Shown: positions 25,282-34,186, numbered from the stretch's first letter. The stretch is DNA of 39,942 nucleotides from Maribacter sp. (GCA_020629285.1 JAHDDP010000029.1:1-39942), one strand, 5' to 3'. The notes: generated by a model from the sequence alone, not told the origin. Numbers and translations: made by a program.

Positions 25282-26124
25282 CTATTTGATCATTTTAAGG
25301 TTTATTACCTCTTGATCGGTCAAATACCTCCAGTGTCCTCTTGGCAAATCTTTTTTGGTAAGACCACCATAAACAACCCTATCCATTTTTTGTATTTTAT
25401 ACCCTAAAGTATCGAAAATACGCTCTACGATTTTATTTCTAGAACTATATATTTCAATACCAACTTCTCTTTTTGGAGCATCGGCTATAAAACTTACATC
25501 TTGTACACGAACCGCCTTTTCATCAACGACTACACCTTCTTGTATCTTCTTTAAATCGGCGCTTCTCAATTCTTGATCTAAAACCAAATGATAGATTTTA
25601 CGCATACCGTTTATTGGACTCTTCAGCACCTTGGTCATGCTACCGTCATTGGTGAACAAAAGTAGACCTGTATGTTCTTTTTCCAATTTATCGACTGGTA
25701 ATAATTTTGACTTAGAGGCACTAGATATTAACCCAGAAACATGTCTTTTGCCACGTTCATCTCTTATGGTAGTCACAAAATCTTTGGGCTTGTTGAGAAG
25801 AACATACTCTCTCTTGATAGGATTTAACAATTGACCATCAAATTTTACCTCATCGGTCAACTTTACCTTATAACCCATTTCTGTAATAGGTTTCCCATTT
25901 ACAGTTACATTACCTGCAGCAATGTATATATCAGCATCTCTTCTAGAGCATACTCCAGAGTTAGCCACATATTTATTTAATCTAATAGAATTTGGATCTT
26001 GGGGCTTGGTCGGTGTTACATTTTTCTTGATGGGCGCATTACCACGAGCATAGCTCTTCTTCTTGAAATTACCACCTTGCCTGCCTGAAGCGTTTTTTCC
26101 CCTTCTAGAATCATCCCTACTCAT
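25282..26124 (-). CDS. RsuA/RluB-family pseudouridine synthase, altered active site
   Basis: A 280-residue protein: a basic, low-complexity N-terminus (1-45), an S4 RNA-binding domain (about 47-100, IRLNKYVANSGVCSRRDAD), and a pseudouridine synthase domain. The catalytic motif of the family is GRLDxxTTGLLL; here it reads VDKLEKEHTGLLLF, so the catalytic Asp position is Glu148, with Asp145 three residues earlier. The C-terminal GLTKKDLPRGHWRYLT is well conserved. Start ATG 26124 is favoured over the longer frame (26154) by promoter position. It may be inactive or use different chemistry; see findings. Confidence 0.85.
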   Translation of the reverse strand: MSRDDSRRGKNASGRQGGNFKKKSYARGNAPIKKNVTPTKPQDPNSIRLNKYVANSGVCSRRDADIYIAAGNVTVNGKPITEMGYKVKLTDEVKFDGQLLNPIKREYVLLNKPKDFVTTIRDERGKRHVSGLISSASKSKLLPVDKLEKEHTGLLLFTNDGSMTKVLKSPINGMRKIYHLVLDQELRSADLKKIQEGVVVDEKAVRVQDVSFIADAPKREVGIEIYSSRNKIVERIFDTLGYKIQKMDRVVYGGLTKKDLPRGHWRYLTDQEVINLKMIK

Positions 26125-26142
26125 AACTGTACTAATTTTGCA

Positions 26143-26172
26143 CAAAGGTAGCAAATTGCGTTGCGGTTCAAA
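26143..26172 (-). promoter_or_regulatory. Bacteroidota-type promoter for the pseudouridine synthase
   Basis: On the minus strand, a -7 box TACCTTTG (26150-26143) matches TAnnTTTG fully. A -33 box TTTG lies at 26172-26169, separated by 18 bp. Transcription would begin near 26136, giving a 5' UTR of about 12 bases to ATG 26124. Confidence 0.65.
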
Positions 26173-26199
26173 TAGTTATATGAAACATATTACGAACAA

Positions 26200-27105
26200 C
26201 TATAGTATTCTATTTAAAACCAACTGTACATCTATAAGAAGAATACTAAAAACCCCCATAACTATGATAAGTTTTAGAATGTTGTGCAGCCAAACATAGT
26301 CTTTACGGGCATTTGCTCTAAAAAGTAACACGATGAACAAAATCATTAAGAGCACGCATAATATGAAGTAAAAGTTCATATACCCTACATCAAACTGAAA
26401 AATCATTAGTAAAGATGGTACCAAGGTCAAAAAAATTAAAAAAGAAATCAACAATTTTGAAGTTCTAGCACCGTAAATAATCGGAATGGTTCTATAATTC
26501 TGAGCTAAGTCTCCTGATATATTTTCCAAGTCTTTCACCATTTCACGAGCAAGTATCAACAAAAAGAGAAATACGGCATGTACAAAAATGACAGGCTGAA
26601 TATTCTTGTAATAAACGAACACTACAAAAAAAGGCGTAATTGCCAATGTAGCCGAAATAAAATTACCTAAAAACGGAATTCGCTTTAGCTTATGGGAATA
26701 GATCCAAATACCAAATATGTAAGATGAAAAAAAGAATACCGCTTTGAACGAAACATAGCTAGCGACTACTACTGCCAAAAAATTCAATACAAAATAGGTG
26801 GTCAACTTAAACCGCTGGCTTACCAAACGGTCCAACATACTTTTTCGTGGTTTATTGATAAGGTCTTTCTCTGCGTCGTAAAAATTATTTATAATATAAC
26901 CACCTGCAATGACCAAGGCAGATGCCAATACAATAACAAAAAGGTTAATATCAAAAACAACTTTACGGACCGGAAGCTCCGGGGCAAGTATATAAATAGA
27001 CGCTAAATATTGAGCCAAAGCTATAACCAGTATGTTATACCCTCTAACCACTGAAAAAAGACTCAGTACTTTTAAAAGTAAGAGTTTATTTCTTCTATTA
27101 AGCAT
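26200..27105 (-). CDS. UbiA-family prenyltransferase
   Basis: A 301-residue polytopic membrane protein. The first Mg-diphosphate motif is NNFYDAEKDLINKP (residues 73-86), with Asp77 and Asp81. The second is in DLENISGDLAQNYRT. About eight or nine membrane helices are visible. UbiA enzymes transfer prenyl groups onto aromatic, haem or glycerol-phosphate acceptors. The gene lies 13 bp after a mevalonate-pathway kinase, so it may use the isoprenoids made there. Homologues in Bacteroidota are often called geranylgeranylglycerol-phosphate geranylgeranyltransferase, but the acceptor cannot be read from sequence alone. Confidence 0.85.
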   Translation of the reverse strand: MLNRRNKLLLLKVLSLFSVVRGYNILVIALAQYLASIYILAPELPVRKVVFDINLFVIVLASALVIAGGYIINNFYDAEKDLINKPRKSMLDRLVSQRFKLTTYFVLNFLAVVVASYVSFKAVFFFSSYIFGIWIYSHKLKRIPFLGNFISATLAITPFFVVFVYYKNIQPVIFVHAVFLFLLILAREMVKDLENISGDLAQNYRTIPIIYGARTSKLLISFLIFLTLVPSLLMIFQFDVGYMNFYFILCVLLMILFIVLLFRANARKDYVWLHNILKLIIVMGVFSILLIDVQLVLNRIL

Positions 27106-27118
27106 TTATGAAAATTAC

Positions 27119-28057
27119 CTAAAAATTATAGACTACTTCTAATTTATAGTCTTTTAACGCAGTTTTAGCTTTTTCAAAATCTTCTGTAAAACCTAATATG
27201 TAACCACCACCACCTGAGCCACAAAGCTTTAAGTAATAGTCATTGGTATCTATTCCATTTTTCCATAAAGCATGAAACTTAGCAGGAATCATAGGTTTAA
27301 AATTATCAAAAACAACATGTGAAAGTTGTTTTAAATTACCGAACAAGGATTGAATATTGCCATTCACAAAATCTTCTACACAAGCATCTGTATGTTTAAT
27401 GAACTGGTTTTTCAACATACTCCTAAAACCATCATTTTTCATTTGTTCCATGAAAATCTGAACCATTGGCGCGGTTTCACCAATAATGCCACTATCTAAC
27501 AGAAACACTGCACCTTTACCTTCTGCATTTTGAGAAGGAATACTAGTAGATTCAATATTATCTTTAGAATTTATAAGTATTGGCAGGCTTAAATAACTGT
27601 TCAATGGATCTAGACCAGATGATTTTCCGTGAAAAAATGATTCCATTTTACCAAATATCGTTTTTAGCTTCAACAGTTTTTCCCTAGTTAAATTCTCTAA
27701 TACCGTTATTTTATCTTGCGCATATTTATCATAAATAGCCGCTACCAAGGCACCACTACTACCTACACCATACCCTTGGGGTATAGAACTATCAAAATAC
27801 ATACCTGCTGCAACATCTTCTTTTAGCAGGTCTAGATCAAAAGAAACCAAACTTGGATCTTTTGTTGTAAGCTCCTCCAAATACAAAGCAAAAGACTCTA
27901 AACTTTTATTAGATTTTGTTGCCTCTTTTGACACGCTGGCATCGGATTTCAAAGCACCCTTATAAAAGTTGTAGGGAATAGATAATCCTTTGGAATCTTT
28001 AATGATACCATACTCTCCAAAGAGTAGAATTTTTGAATAAAAAAGGGGTCCTTTCAT
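27119..28057 (-). CDS. GHMP kinase, probable mevalonate kinase
   Basis: A 312-residue GHMP-superfamily kinase. The N-terminal substrate motif is KILLFGEYGII (residues 9-19). The ATP loop is PQGYGVGSSGALVAAIY (93-109), and the C-terminal glycine motif is LCGSGGGGYILGF. It sits between mvaD and a UbiA prenyltransferase, so mevalonate kinase is the best call. Phosphomevalonate kinase is the main alternative, since GEYG is also found in that group. It phosphorylates a mevalonate intermediate with ATP in the cytoplasm. The 147-bp gap to mvaD contains two small hairpins. Confidence 0.82.
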   Translation of the reverse strand: MKGPLFYSKILLFGEYGIIKDSKGLSIPYNFYKGALKSDASVSKEATKSNKSLESFALYLEELTTKDPSLVSFDLDLLKEDVAAGMYFDSSIPQGYGVGSSGALVAAIYDKYAQDKITVLENLTREKLLKLKTIFGKMESFFHGKSSGLDPLNSYLSLPILINSKDNIESTSIPSQNAEGKGAVFLLDSGIIGETAPMVQIFMEQMKNDGFRSMLKNQFIKHTDACVEDFVNGNIQSLFGNLKQLSHVVFDNFKPMIPAKFHALWKNGIDTNDYYLKLCGSGGGGYILGFTEDFEKAKTALKDYKLEVVYNF

Positions 28058-28123
28058 TTTTTAAATACTAAGCAAACATTCAAACTTATATAAATATAGT
28101 CAAAGATCCACATAAAGTTGAAC

Positions 28124-28145
28124 GTTTTACCTTAAAAGGTTAAAC
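28124..28145. other. Imperfect palindrome between mvaD and the GHMP kinase
   Basis: Arms 28124-28133 and 28136-28145 are inverted, with one mismatch and a 2-bp centre (AA). It could be a protein-binding site or an RNA hairpin ahead of the kinase gene. No T-run follows on the minus strand. Confidence 0.3.
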
Positions 28146-28165
28146 AAATTGTGCAGACCGTTTCC

Positions 28166-28184
28166 TTACAAACGTTTTTTGTAA
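28166..28184 (-). terminator. Possible weak terminator after mvaD
   Basis: A perfect 7-bp stem (TTACAAA with TTTGTAA, 5-base loop) lies 21 bp after the mvaD stop on the minus strand. There is no strong T-run behind it, so termination would be partial at best. Confidence 0.3.
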
Positions 28185-28204
28185 AGAAATAGTACTTAAA
28201 TTAA

Positions 28205-29287
28205 CTACAACTTCTTAGCACCCAGACCAATTCGATCGCAAATATACTGTCCATTTTGACAATAAGAAACTAACTTATCTTTTATAAACGGAAAAACGAT
28301 ATCTTTTTCATTTTCAGGATATAAGACATGAACATTGGCTCCTGCATCTAAAGTAAAGCAAACATGGGTTTTAGATGCCTCTCTAAATTTCCAAATCTCA
28401 TTGATTATAGAAAGTGTATTTGGTTTCATCAATATAAAATACGGATTGCTCGTCATCATCATGGCGTGCAATGTAAGTGCTTCACTTTCCACAATATTTA
28501 TGAAGGAATCTAGGTCTCCTTCAGATAAGATGGACTTTAACTTCTCTAAATTACTATGTGCTTGGTCAAACCGCTGCGTAGCGAACGGGTGCCCGTGCAT
28601 TAACTCATGACCCACCGTACTACTTACCTGCTTTTCACCTTTATCTACCAATAAAATGGTGTCGTGAAAATTACTAAACACCTCATGTACATTATAAGGA
28701 TACTTTATTCCAAATAAGTTTGAGCTTCCTTCCATTGAGGATGTTTCTCCCCATTGCACCAAAGGTCCTTCAATACTGCGACATGCACTACCAGAGCCTA
28801 ATCTTGCCAAAAATGAAACCTTTCGGTTAAAATGCTCTTCTGAAAGAGTCTTTAGAAACGTTCTTTCCATCTCCATAAAACATAAAGCCAAAGCAGACAT
28901 ACCACTAGCCGATGATGCAATACCACTGCTATGCGGAAAAGAATTTGATGTTTTGATTACGAAGTGATACTCTTTTAAAAATGGTAGATAGACCTCTATT
29001 CTCTTTAAAAATGTATTGATTTTTGGCTTAAACTCTTCTTTTACCTCTCCCTCAAAAAAAAGATCGAAAGAAAACGCATCAGCTTTATTATTCTTTTTTT
29101 TATAGTGTACACTGGTTTTAGTAACACAGGCAGCCAAAGTAAAACTGATAGAAGGGTTTGCCGGTATCTGATTTTCTTTCTTTCCCCAATATTTTACCAA
29201 AGCAATATTACTAGGAGAAGAATATGACACTTCACCTTCTTCTTTCAATAATATATATGGGGCTGGAATAAAATCTTTTTCTGACAT
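28205..29287 (-). CDS. mvaD: Diphosphomevalonate decarboxylase
   Basis: A 360-residue GHMP-fold enzyme that converts diphosphomevalonate to isopentenyl diphosphate using ATP. The family hallmark SPSNIALVKYWGK is at residues 24-36. The phosphate loop SSGIASSASGMSAL and the later FTLDAGANVHVLYP are also diagnostic of MvaD. A start at 29329 would add 14 residues (MISLKTIFAQIENS), but these would cover the -7 promoter box at 29305-29312, so ATG 29287 is chosen. It leads the minus-strand mevalonate group and is divergent from tspO. Confidence 0.94.
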   Translation of the reverse strand: MSEKDFIPAPYILLKEEGEVSYSSPSNIALVKYWGKKENQIPANPSISFTLAACVTKTSVHYKKKNNKADAFSFDLFFEGEVKEEFKPKINTFLKRIEVYLPFLKEYHFVIKTSNSFPHSSGIASSASGMSALALCFMEMERTFLKTLSEEHFNRKVSFLARLGSGSACRSIEGPLVQWGETSSMEGSSNLFGIKYPYNVHEVFSNFHDTILLVDKGEKQVSSTVGHELMHGHPFATQRFDQAHSNLEKLKSILSEGDLDSFINIVESEALTLHAMMMTSNPYFILMKPNTLSIINEIWKFREASKTHVCFTLDAGANVHVLYPENEKDIVFPFIKDKLVSYCQNGQYICDRIGLGAKKL

Positions 29288-29304
29288 TGAATTTTCAATT
29301 TGTG

Positions 29305-29312
29305 CAAATATA
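29305..29312 (-). promoter_or_regulatory. -7 promoter box for mvaD
   Basis: TATATTTG on the minus strand matches TAnnTTTG exactly. Transcription would start near 29298, about 11 bases before ATG 29287. No -33 TTG at standard spacing was found. Confidence 0.5.
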
Positions 29313-29368
29313 GTTTTTAGGCTTATCAATTAAAATAAATCCTTATTTTAGAGCTAAACACCAACCAA

Positions 29369-29842
29369 TTGAAAAGAAAATTAACGTACGTCTTTATTGG
29401 TATTATCGTATGCTCTACCATAGGGTTTCTAAGCAGTGTAGTTACACAAAGCTCTGTAAACGATTGGTATATGACATTGAACAAGCCAAGTTTTAATCCG
29501 CCAAATTGGGTTTTTGCACCTGTTTGGAGCGTTCTTTATGTAATGATGGGCGTTTCTGTTGGCTGGGTCTGGGCAAAAGGATTTCATCATAAATGGGTAA
29601 AAACAGGATTGTACCATTTTGGTTTTCAACTACTTTTAAATGGATTATGGAGCATTGTCTTTTTCGGTCTAAAACAACCTTTCTATGCATTACTTATTAT
29701 AATTGCTCTTTTGATAGTGCTTTTATTAACCTTTAAATGGTTTAAAGTGGTAAGTAAAATTGGTGCTTATTTATTAATTCCATACATATTATGGGTCTGT
29801 TTTGCTACAGCTTTGAACTTCAAAATTTGGCAACTGAATTAA
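29369..29842 (+). CDS. tspO: TspO/MBR-family membrane protein
   Basis: A 157-residue protein with five membrane helices. The family core WYMTLNKPSFNPPNWVFAPV (residues 32-51) and the aromatic-rich VWSVLYVMMG are clear. TspO proteins bind tetrapyrroles and sterol-like ligands in the membrane; the exact bacterial role varies. The start codon is TTG (29369), because no ATG precedes the first helix and the next Met would remove it. It is divergent from mvaD and converges on the DUF1697 gene, sharing TTAA for both stops. Confidence 0.92.
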   Translation: MKRKLTYVFIGIIVCSTIGFLSSVVTQSSVNDWYMTLNKPSFNPPNWVFAPVWSVLYVMMGVSVGWVWAKGFHHKWVKTGLYHFGFQLLLNGLWSIVFFGLKQPFYALLIIIALLIVLLLTFKWFKVVSKIGAYLLIPYILWVCFATALNFKIWQLN

Positions 29843-30378
29843 CTAGCCATTTCCAACAATTTATTCATTGTTCTATAATTTCTGGTTGTTGCCATTACAT
29901 TCAACTTTCTCTCAATTAAGTTATTGTTCAATTTTGCTTTGCCATATCCGGCATTGCACTTTAAATATATACAACCGTCAGCAATTGAAAACTCTTCATT
30001 TGCAAAAACTTCCGTTTTAAACTTAATCAATGTTTCAATGCTTGGAGAACTACCTACAAGAACAAAATATAGCTGCTTTTTGATGCTATCATCATCAGAT
30101 GCGAACGGATTATCATTTAAAATAGCAGAAACCTGATCAGTGGTTCTTATTAGTACAGGCACCTCAAAACCAAATCTATTCAAAATAGCTTCTGCAAGTA
30201 ACCCTTCTAATTCTGATGTAGAATCAACTACGCTTTTAAAAATGATATTACCACTTTGAATATAGGTCTGGACATCTTTTAGCTCTATACTTTCGCATAA
30301 TTCTCGAAGTTCAGCCATGGGAATTTTATTCTTTCCAGCTACATTTATACCTCTTAAGAATGCAATGTATGTTACCAT
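29839..30378 (-). CDS. DUF1697 family protein
   Basis: A 179-residue protein of the DUF1697 family. Its hallmark start, YIAFLRGINVAGKNKIPM (residues 4-21), is followed by VQTYIQSGNIIFKS and near the end by ATTRNYRTMNKLLEMA. The structure known for the family is alpha/beta without an agreed function. Its start overlaps the stop of the flavoprotein gene by one base (TAATG), so translation is probably coupled. It is the last gene of the minus-strand maltose-side operon. Confidence 0.9.
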   Translation of the reverse strand: MVTYIAFLRGINVAGKNKIPMAELRELCESIELKDVQTYIQSGNIIFKSVVDSTSELEGLLAEAILNRFGFEVPVLIRTTDQVSAILNDNPFASDDDSIKKQLYFVLVGSSPSIETLIKFKTEVFANEEFSIADGCIYLKCNAGYGKAKLNNNLIERKLNVMATTRNYRTMNKLLEMAS

Positions 30379-31661
30379 TATTCCTGACTATTTGCGTTTA
30401 AACCTTCAACTACTCCACTGGCAGCAATAAAACCACCCGTCCAAGCATTTTGAAAGTTAAATCCGCCAGTAATGGCATCTATATTTATAATTTCCCCTGC
30501 AAAATAGAGATTTGGCAGAATTTTACTTTCGTAAGTTTTAAAATTGATTTCTTTTAAGTCCAAGCCACCGGCCGTAACAAACTCTTCTTTAAAAGTACTT
30601 TTTCCATTTACCTGAAAAATACCGGCAGTAAGTTGTTCTGATAATGAAGTTAATTGTTGTTTTGATACTTCTGGCCATGTTATTGTATCATCTATACCAG
30701 CTGCTTTTACCAAGTTTGCCCATAAACGTTTGGGAATATCCAACACCTTGGTTCTTAGAACCGTTTTCTTTTCCACTTGTTTTACCTTAAGAAACAGTTC
30801 CAATAATCCATTTTGATGATAATCTGGCACCCAATTCACTTGAATTTTGAATTGATAATTATACTGCTCTAAAATTCTTGCTCCCCATGCTGAAAGCTTT
30901 AAAATTGCTGGTCCGCTCATTCCCCAATGCGTGACCAACAAAGGTCCTTCAGAAAATAAGCTCGATACATCTATTTTTGCTTTTACCGACTTTTTACCAA
31001 AATTCTTTTTCGGTATTACCTTTACCTCTGCATGTGTAGCTACACCTGGTATAGCCGAAATTCGTTCATCTTTTATATTGAAAGTGAATAGTGACGGGAC
31101 TGGCGGAACAATTTTATGTCCTAGCCCTTCAATATACTTCCACATTTTGGGATTGCTTCCCGTAGCCAGAATAAGCTTTTTGCAGTACATAAAACCATCG
31201 CCAATGGCTACTTTCCATTTTTTACCTAATTCTTCATCTATTTGCTCTATTCCGGTCACGGAGCAAAGGGTTTTTATCTGAACTCCTAATCTATCCGCCT
31301 CTGAAATAAAACAGTCTATTATTGTCTGTGATGAATTACTGACAGGAAACATTCTACCATCGTCTTCAATTTTTAATGCAACACCACGTTCTTCAAAAAA
31401 ACCTACGGTATCACCACTTGCATAGGTATGAAATGGACCTAAAAGTTCTTTCTCACCTCTAGGATAGTTTTTACTTAAATCTGCAGGGTTAAATTCTGCA
31501 TGGGTAACATTACAGCGACCACCACCAGAAATTTTAACCTTGGTAAGCACTTCTTTACCACGCTCTAAAATCGCGATCTTTGTATTTGGTCTTTTCTCTG
31601 CGATATGTATTGCAGTATAAAAACCTGCCGCACCACCGCCAATTACCAGAACATCGTACAT
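30378..31661 (-). CDS. HI0933/BaiN-like FAD-dependent oxidoreductase
   Basis: A 427-residue flavoprotein. The dinucleotide-binding motif VLVIGGGAAGFYTAIH lies at residues 4-19. KISGGGRCNVTH (about 42-53), VLQ-type FAD segments and the C-terminal AGEIINIDAITGGFNFQNAW are typical of the HI0933 family. Members include BaiN and several poorly characterised reductases, so the substrate is open. It overlaps the GDPD stop and the DUF1697 start by one base each (TAATG junctions), indicating tight operon structure. Confidence 0.9.
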   Translation of the reverse strand: MYDVLVIGGGAAGFYTAIHIAEKRPNTKIAILERGKEVLTKVKISGGGRCNVTHAEFNPADLSKNYPRGEKELLGPFHTYASGDTVGFFEERGVALKIEDDGRMFPVSNSSQTIIDCFISEADRLGVQIKTLCSVTGIEQIDEELGKKWKVAIGDGFMYCKKLILATGSNPKMWKYIEGLGHKIVPPVPSLFTFNIKDERISAIPGVATHAEVKVIPKKNFGKKSVKAKIDVSSLFSEGPLLVTHWGMSGPAILKLSAWGARILEQYNYQFKIQVNWVPDYHQNGLLELFLKVKQVEKKTVLRTKVLDIPKRLWANLVKAAGIDDTITWPEVSKQQLTSLSEQLTAGIFQVNGKSTFKEEFVTAGGLDLKEINFKTYESKILPNLYFAGEIINIDAITGGFNFQNAWTGGFIAASGVVEGLNANSQE

Positions 31662-32407
31662 TATTTTACACGTTCAGGAAAATTTGTAATAATACCATCT
31701 ACAGCGATACGCTTCATAGCTTCAATATCCGCTGGTTCGTTTACCGTCCAAGTATAAATTTTAAATCCGGCATCTCTAATTTCATTGGCCTTTTCTAAAT
31801 CTAGGTTTTTAAAATACGGATTTATGGCTACGGCATTCAATTCTTTAGCGACAGGTATGGCATCAACAGGATCTTCTTCTGTCAATACCGCAATAGCAAC
31901 GTTTGGGTTATACTTACGCATTTCTTTTAGTTCATCCCAATTAAAACTTGAGATGATAAAATTATCTGCAGTCCAATTTCGATTGTCTATATAAGAATTC
32001 ATAATATGATTGACCCTATCTGCGGTACCCGCACCTTTCAATTCTATATTCAATGCAACCTTATTATCAATTAGCTTTAATACATCTTGAAGCATTGGTA
32101 TTTTATGCCCGCCGTCTACAATAACCTTGCGTAAATCAAATATGTAATAATCTTCGATATTACCAGGTGCATTTGTTAATCGATCAAGCTTAGCATCATG
32201 AAAAACTACAATTTCGCCACTTTTTATTTTAAAAACATCGATTTCTATCATATCTACACCTAAATCCATTGCTTTTTGAATAGATGGCAAAGTGTTTTCA
32301 GTTTCGTGCCCCATGGCTCCTCTATGACCGATTACTAGGGGTTCTTTTTTCATATGACAAGATGCTAAAGTGAGACAAATAAGGGATAAGAATATTTTGT
32401 TAAGCAT
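31661..32407 (-). CDS. Glycerophosphodiester phosphodiesterase lipoprotein
   Basis: A 248-residue protein with a lipoprotein signal: MLNKIFLSLICLTLASC, lipobox LASC with Cys17. The GDPD catalytic pair His28-Arg29 is in VIGHRGAMGHE, followed by EIDV and VFHDAKLDR, all standard for TIM-barrel GDPDs. It would hydrolyse glycerophosphodiesters to glycerol-3-phosphate at the cell envelope. It lies 3 bp after the GH13 gene and overlaps the flavoprotein by one base. Its place behind cytoplasmic maltose enzymes is functionally odd. Confidence 0.92.
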   Translation of the reverse strand: MLNKIFLSLICLTLASCHMKKEPLVIGHRGAMGHETENTLPSIQKAMDLGVDMIEIDVFKIKSGEIVVFHDAKLDRLTNAPGNIEDYYIFDLRKVIVDGGHKIPMLQDVLKLIDNKVALNIELKGAGTADRVNHIMNSYIDNRNWTADNFIISSFNWDELKEMRKYNPNVAIAVLTEEDPVDAIPVAKELNAVAINPYFKNLDLEKANEIRDAGFKIYTWTVNEPADIEAMKRIAVDGIITNFPERVK

Positions 32408-32410
32408 GAT

Positions 32411-34186
32411 CTATTGATTTACCTCAAAAATAAAGGATTCCAAGGGATTTAAGTTAATTGAAATATGACCTTCTCCATTTTCTATTCGCAACGTATTATC
32501 ATGCCCGTATAAAGCATCATTCAATGAATAACTACCCTCTTTCAATTTCCATAAATTTACCAAATCTACCGGTATTTTTAAATCGAACGAAAAATGGTCA
32601 TTTACATCAAAGTTAGCAACTATAATCAGTTTTTGATTCTCAGACCAACGTACATAAGACAATACCCTATGATTATAATTTTCGGTAATTTCCTTATTGT
32701 AAAAATGAATCTCTCTGTAAGCTCCCATTAAAGCTTGACTACCAATGGTAAAATTCAACAGTCTTTTATAGAAATCTCTCAATGATGCTTCTTCAGGTGT
32801 AGATTGACCGCCGTCGAACTTTTTGTTGTTTACCCACCTTTGATGGTGGGGAACACCTATGTAATCAAATATAGAGGTTCTTGACGGACTCCCAAATCCT
32901 GCATGTTCTGCAGCTGGCTCACCTACTTCTTGTCCAAAATATATCATTGTTGGTGACGTACTGATCGTTGCAGAAACGACCATTGCAGGCCTACCGATTT
33001 CAGCATTGCCTACAAACTCTGGACTTGCAATACGCTGCTCATCATGATTCTCTAAAAAGTGAAGCATGTTATGCTCAATATCTTTTAAACCATTTTGTAC
33101 TACTGGTAGGTGATCAGACCACCCATATCCTTTCATTATATGTTTTAGCCCATCATAAAAATCTACCTTATCATATAAATAGTCCATCTTACCTTTATGA
33201 ATGTAGGTTCTATATAAATCTGGATTATACACCTCTGCCATTATAAAAGCATCAGGATTATTCATTTTAATAGATGAATTCATATAGCTCCAGAATTCTA
33301 CAGGAACCATTTCTGCCATATCATATCTAAAACCATCAACACCCATTGCCAACCAATATAAGGCTACATCCCTAAACTTGCGCCAAGAACTAGGTACTAC
33401 TCGCTTTTTCCAATAATTAAAATGCTCTTCGTGATCTTTCTCACCGAAATCATTAGGTAGCATATCAAAATCCAACCTACCATCTGGCCTTACTCCGTAA
33501 TTTATTCTAACGGTCTCATACCAATCATTCATATCCGGTTGTGGACTACGTGAACCATTACCCGTCCATTTAGCAGGTACCTCCTTTAATTTAGAAAAGG
33601 AAAATTCTGGAACATCACCACCTAACGGAACATAACCATCTCGCCATTCGGGAGTTTTAAATTCCGTTCCGGGGATGTAATAAAAGTTATTATCCTTTTG
33701 ATATTCTACGGATGTATCATCGCCAAATCCGAAATCAGAAACACCTTTAGGGTTTGTCTTTCCTTCATACTTTCTAGCTACATGATTAGGTACAATATCT
33801 ATGATTACCTTCATACCCGCTTTATGTGTACGATCAATAAGCGATTTGAACTCCTTTAACCTTTTTAAAGGATCTTTTGCCAAATCAGGGTTAACATTGT
33901 AATAATCTTTAACCGCATAAGGCGATCCCGCCCTACCTTTAACCACGTCTGGATCATCATTTGAAATTCCGATTTCAGTATAGTCGTTAATTATCGCATG
34001 GTGCGGAATACCCGTATACCAAATGTGGGTTACACCTAAGTCTTTAATTTCTGCAAGCGCCTTTTTATTAAAATCGGCAAATTTGCCTACGCCATTCTCT
34101 TCAATAGTGCCCCAAGGTTTATTAGTAGTATTGGTATTACCGAATAATCTGGTAAATACATGGTAAATAACAATTTTACTATTCAT
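32411..34186 (-). CDS. GH13 alpha-amylase-family glycosidase, cytoplasmic
   Basis: A 591-residue GH13 (TIM-barrel) enzyme. The nucleophile is Asp289 in DGFRYDMAEM, the acid/base is Glu318 in MAEVYNP, and the third carboxylate is Asp382 in LENHDEQR. IDIVPNHVARKYEG is conserved region I. No signal peptide is present, so it should act in the cytoplasm on imported maltooligosaccharides. The C-terminal beta-domain is complete. It lies 44 bp after the GH65 gene. The product could be maltose or glucose; the exact specificity (amylase, neopullulanase or alpha-glucosidase) is unresolved. Confidence 0.9.
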   Translation of the reverse strand: MNSKIVIYHVFTRLFGNTNTTNKPWGTIEENGVGKFADFNKKALAEIKDLGVTHIWYTGIPHHAIINDYTEIGISNDDPDVVKGRAGSPYAVKDYYNVNPDLAKDPLKRLKEFKSLIDRTHKAGMKVIIDIVPNHVARKYEGKTNPKGVSDFGFGDDTSVEYQKDNNFYYIPGTEFKTPEWRDGYVPLGGDVPEFSFSKLKEVPAKWTGNGSRSPQPDMNDWYETVRINYGVRPDGRLDFDMLPNDFGEKDHEEHFNYWKKRVVPSSWRKFRDVALYWLAMGVDGFRYDMAEMVPVEFWSYMNSSIKMNNPDAFIMAEVYNPDLYRTYIHKGKMDYLYDKVDFYDGLKHIMKGYGWSDHLPVVQNGLKDIEHNMLHFLENHDEQRIASPEFVGNAEIGRPAMVVSATISTSPTMIYFGQEVGEPAAEHAGFGSPSRTSIFDYIGVPHHQRWVNNKKFDGGQSTPEEASLRDFYKRLLNFTIGSQALMGAYREIHFYNKEITENYNHRVLSYVRWSENQKLIIVANFDVNDHFSFDLKIPVDLVNLWKLKEGSYSLNDALYGHDNTLRIENGEGHISINLNPLESFIFEVNQ

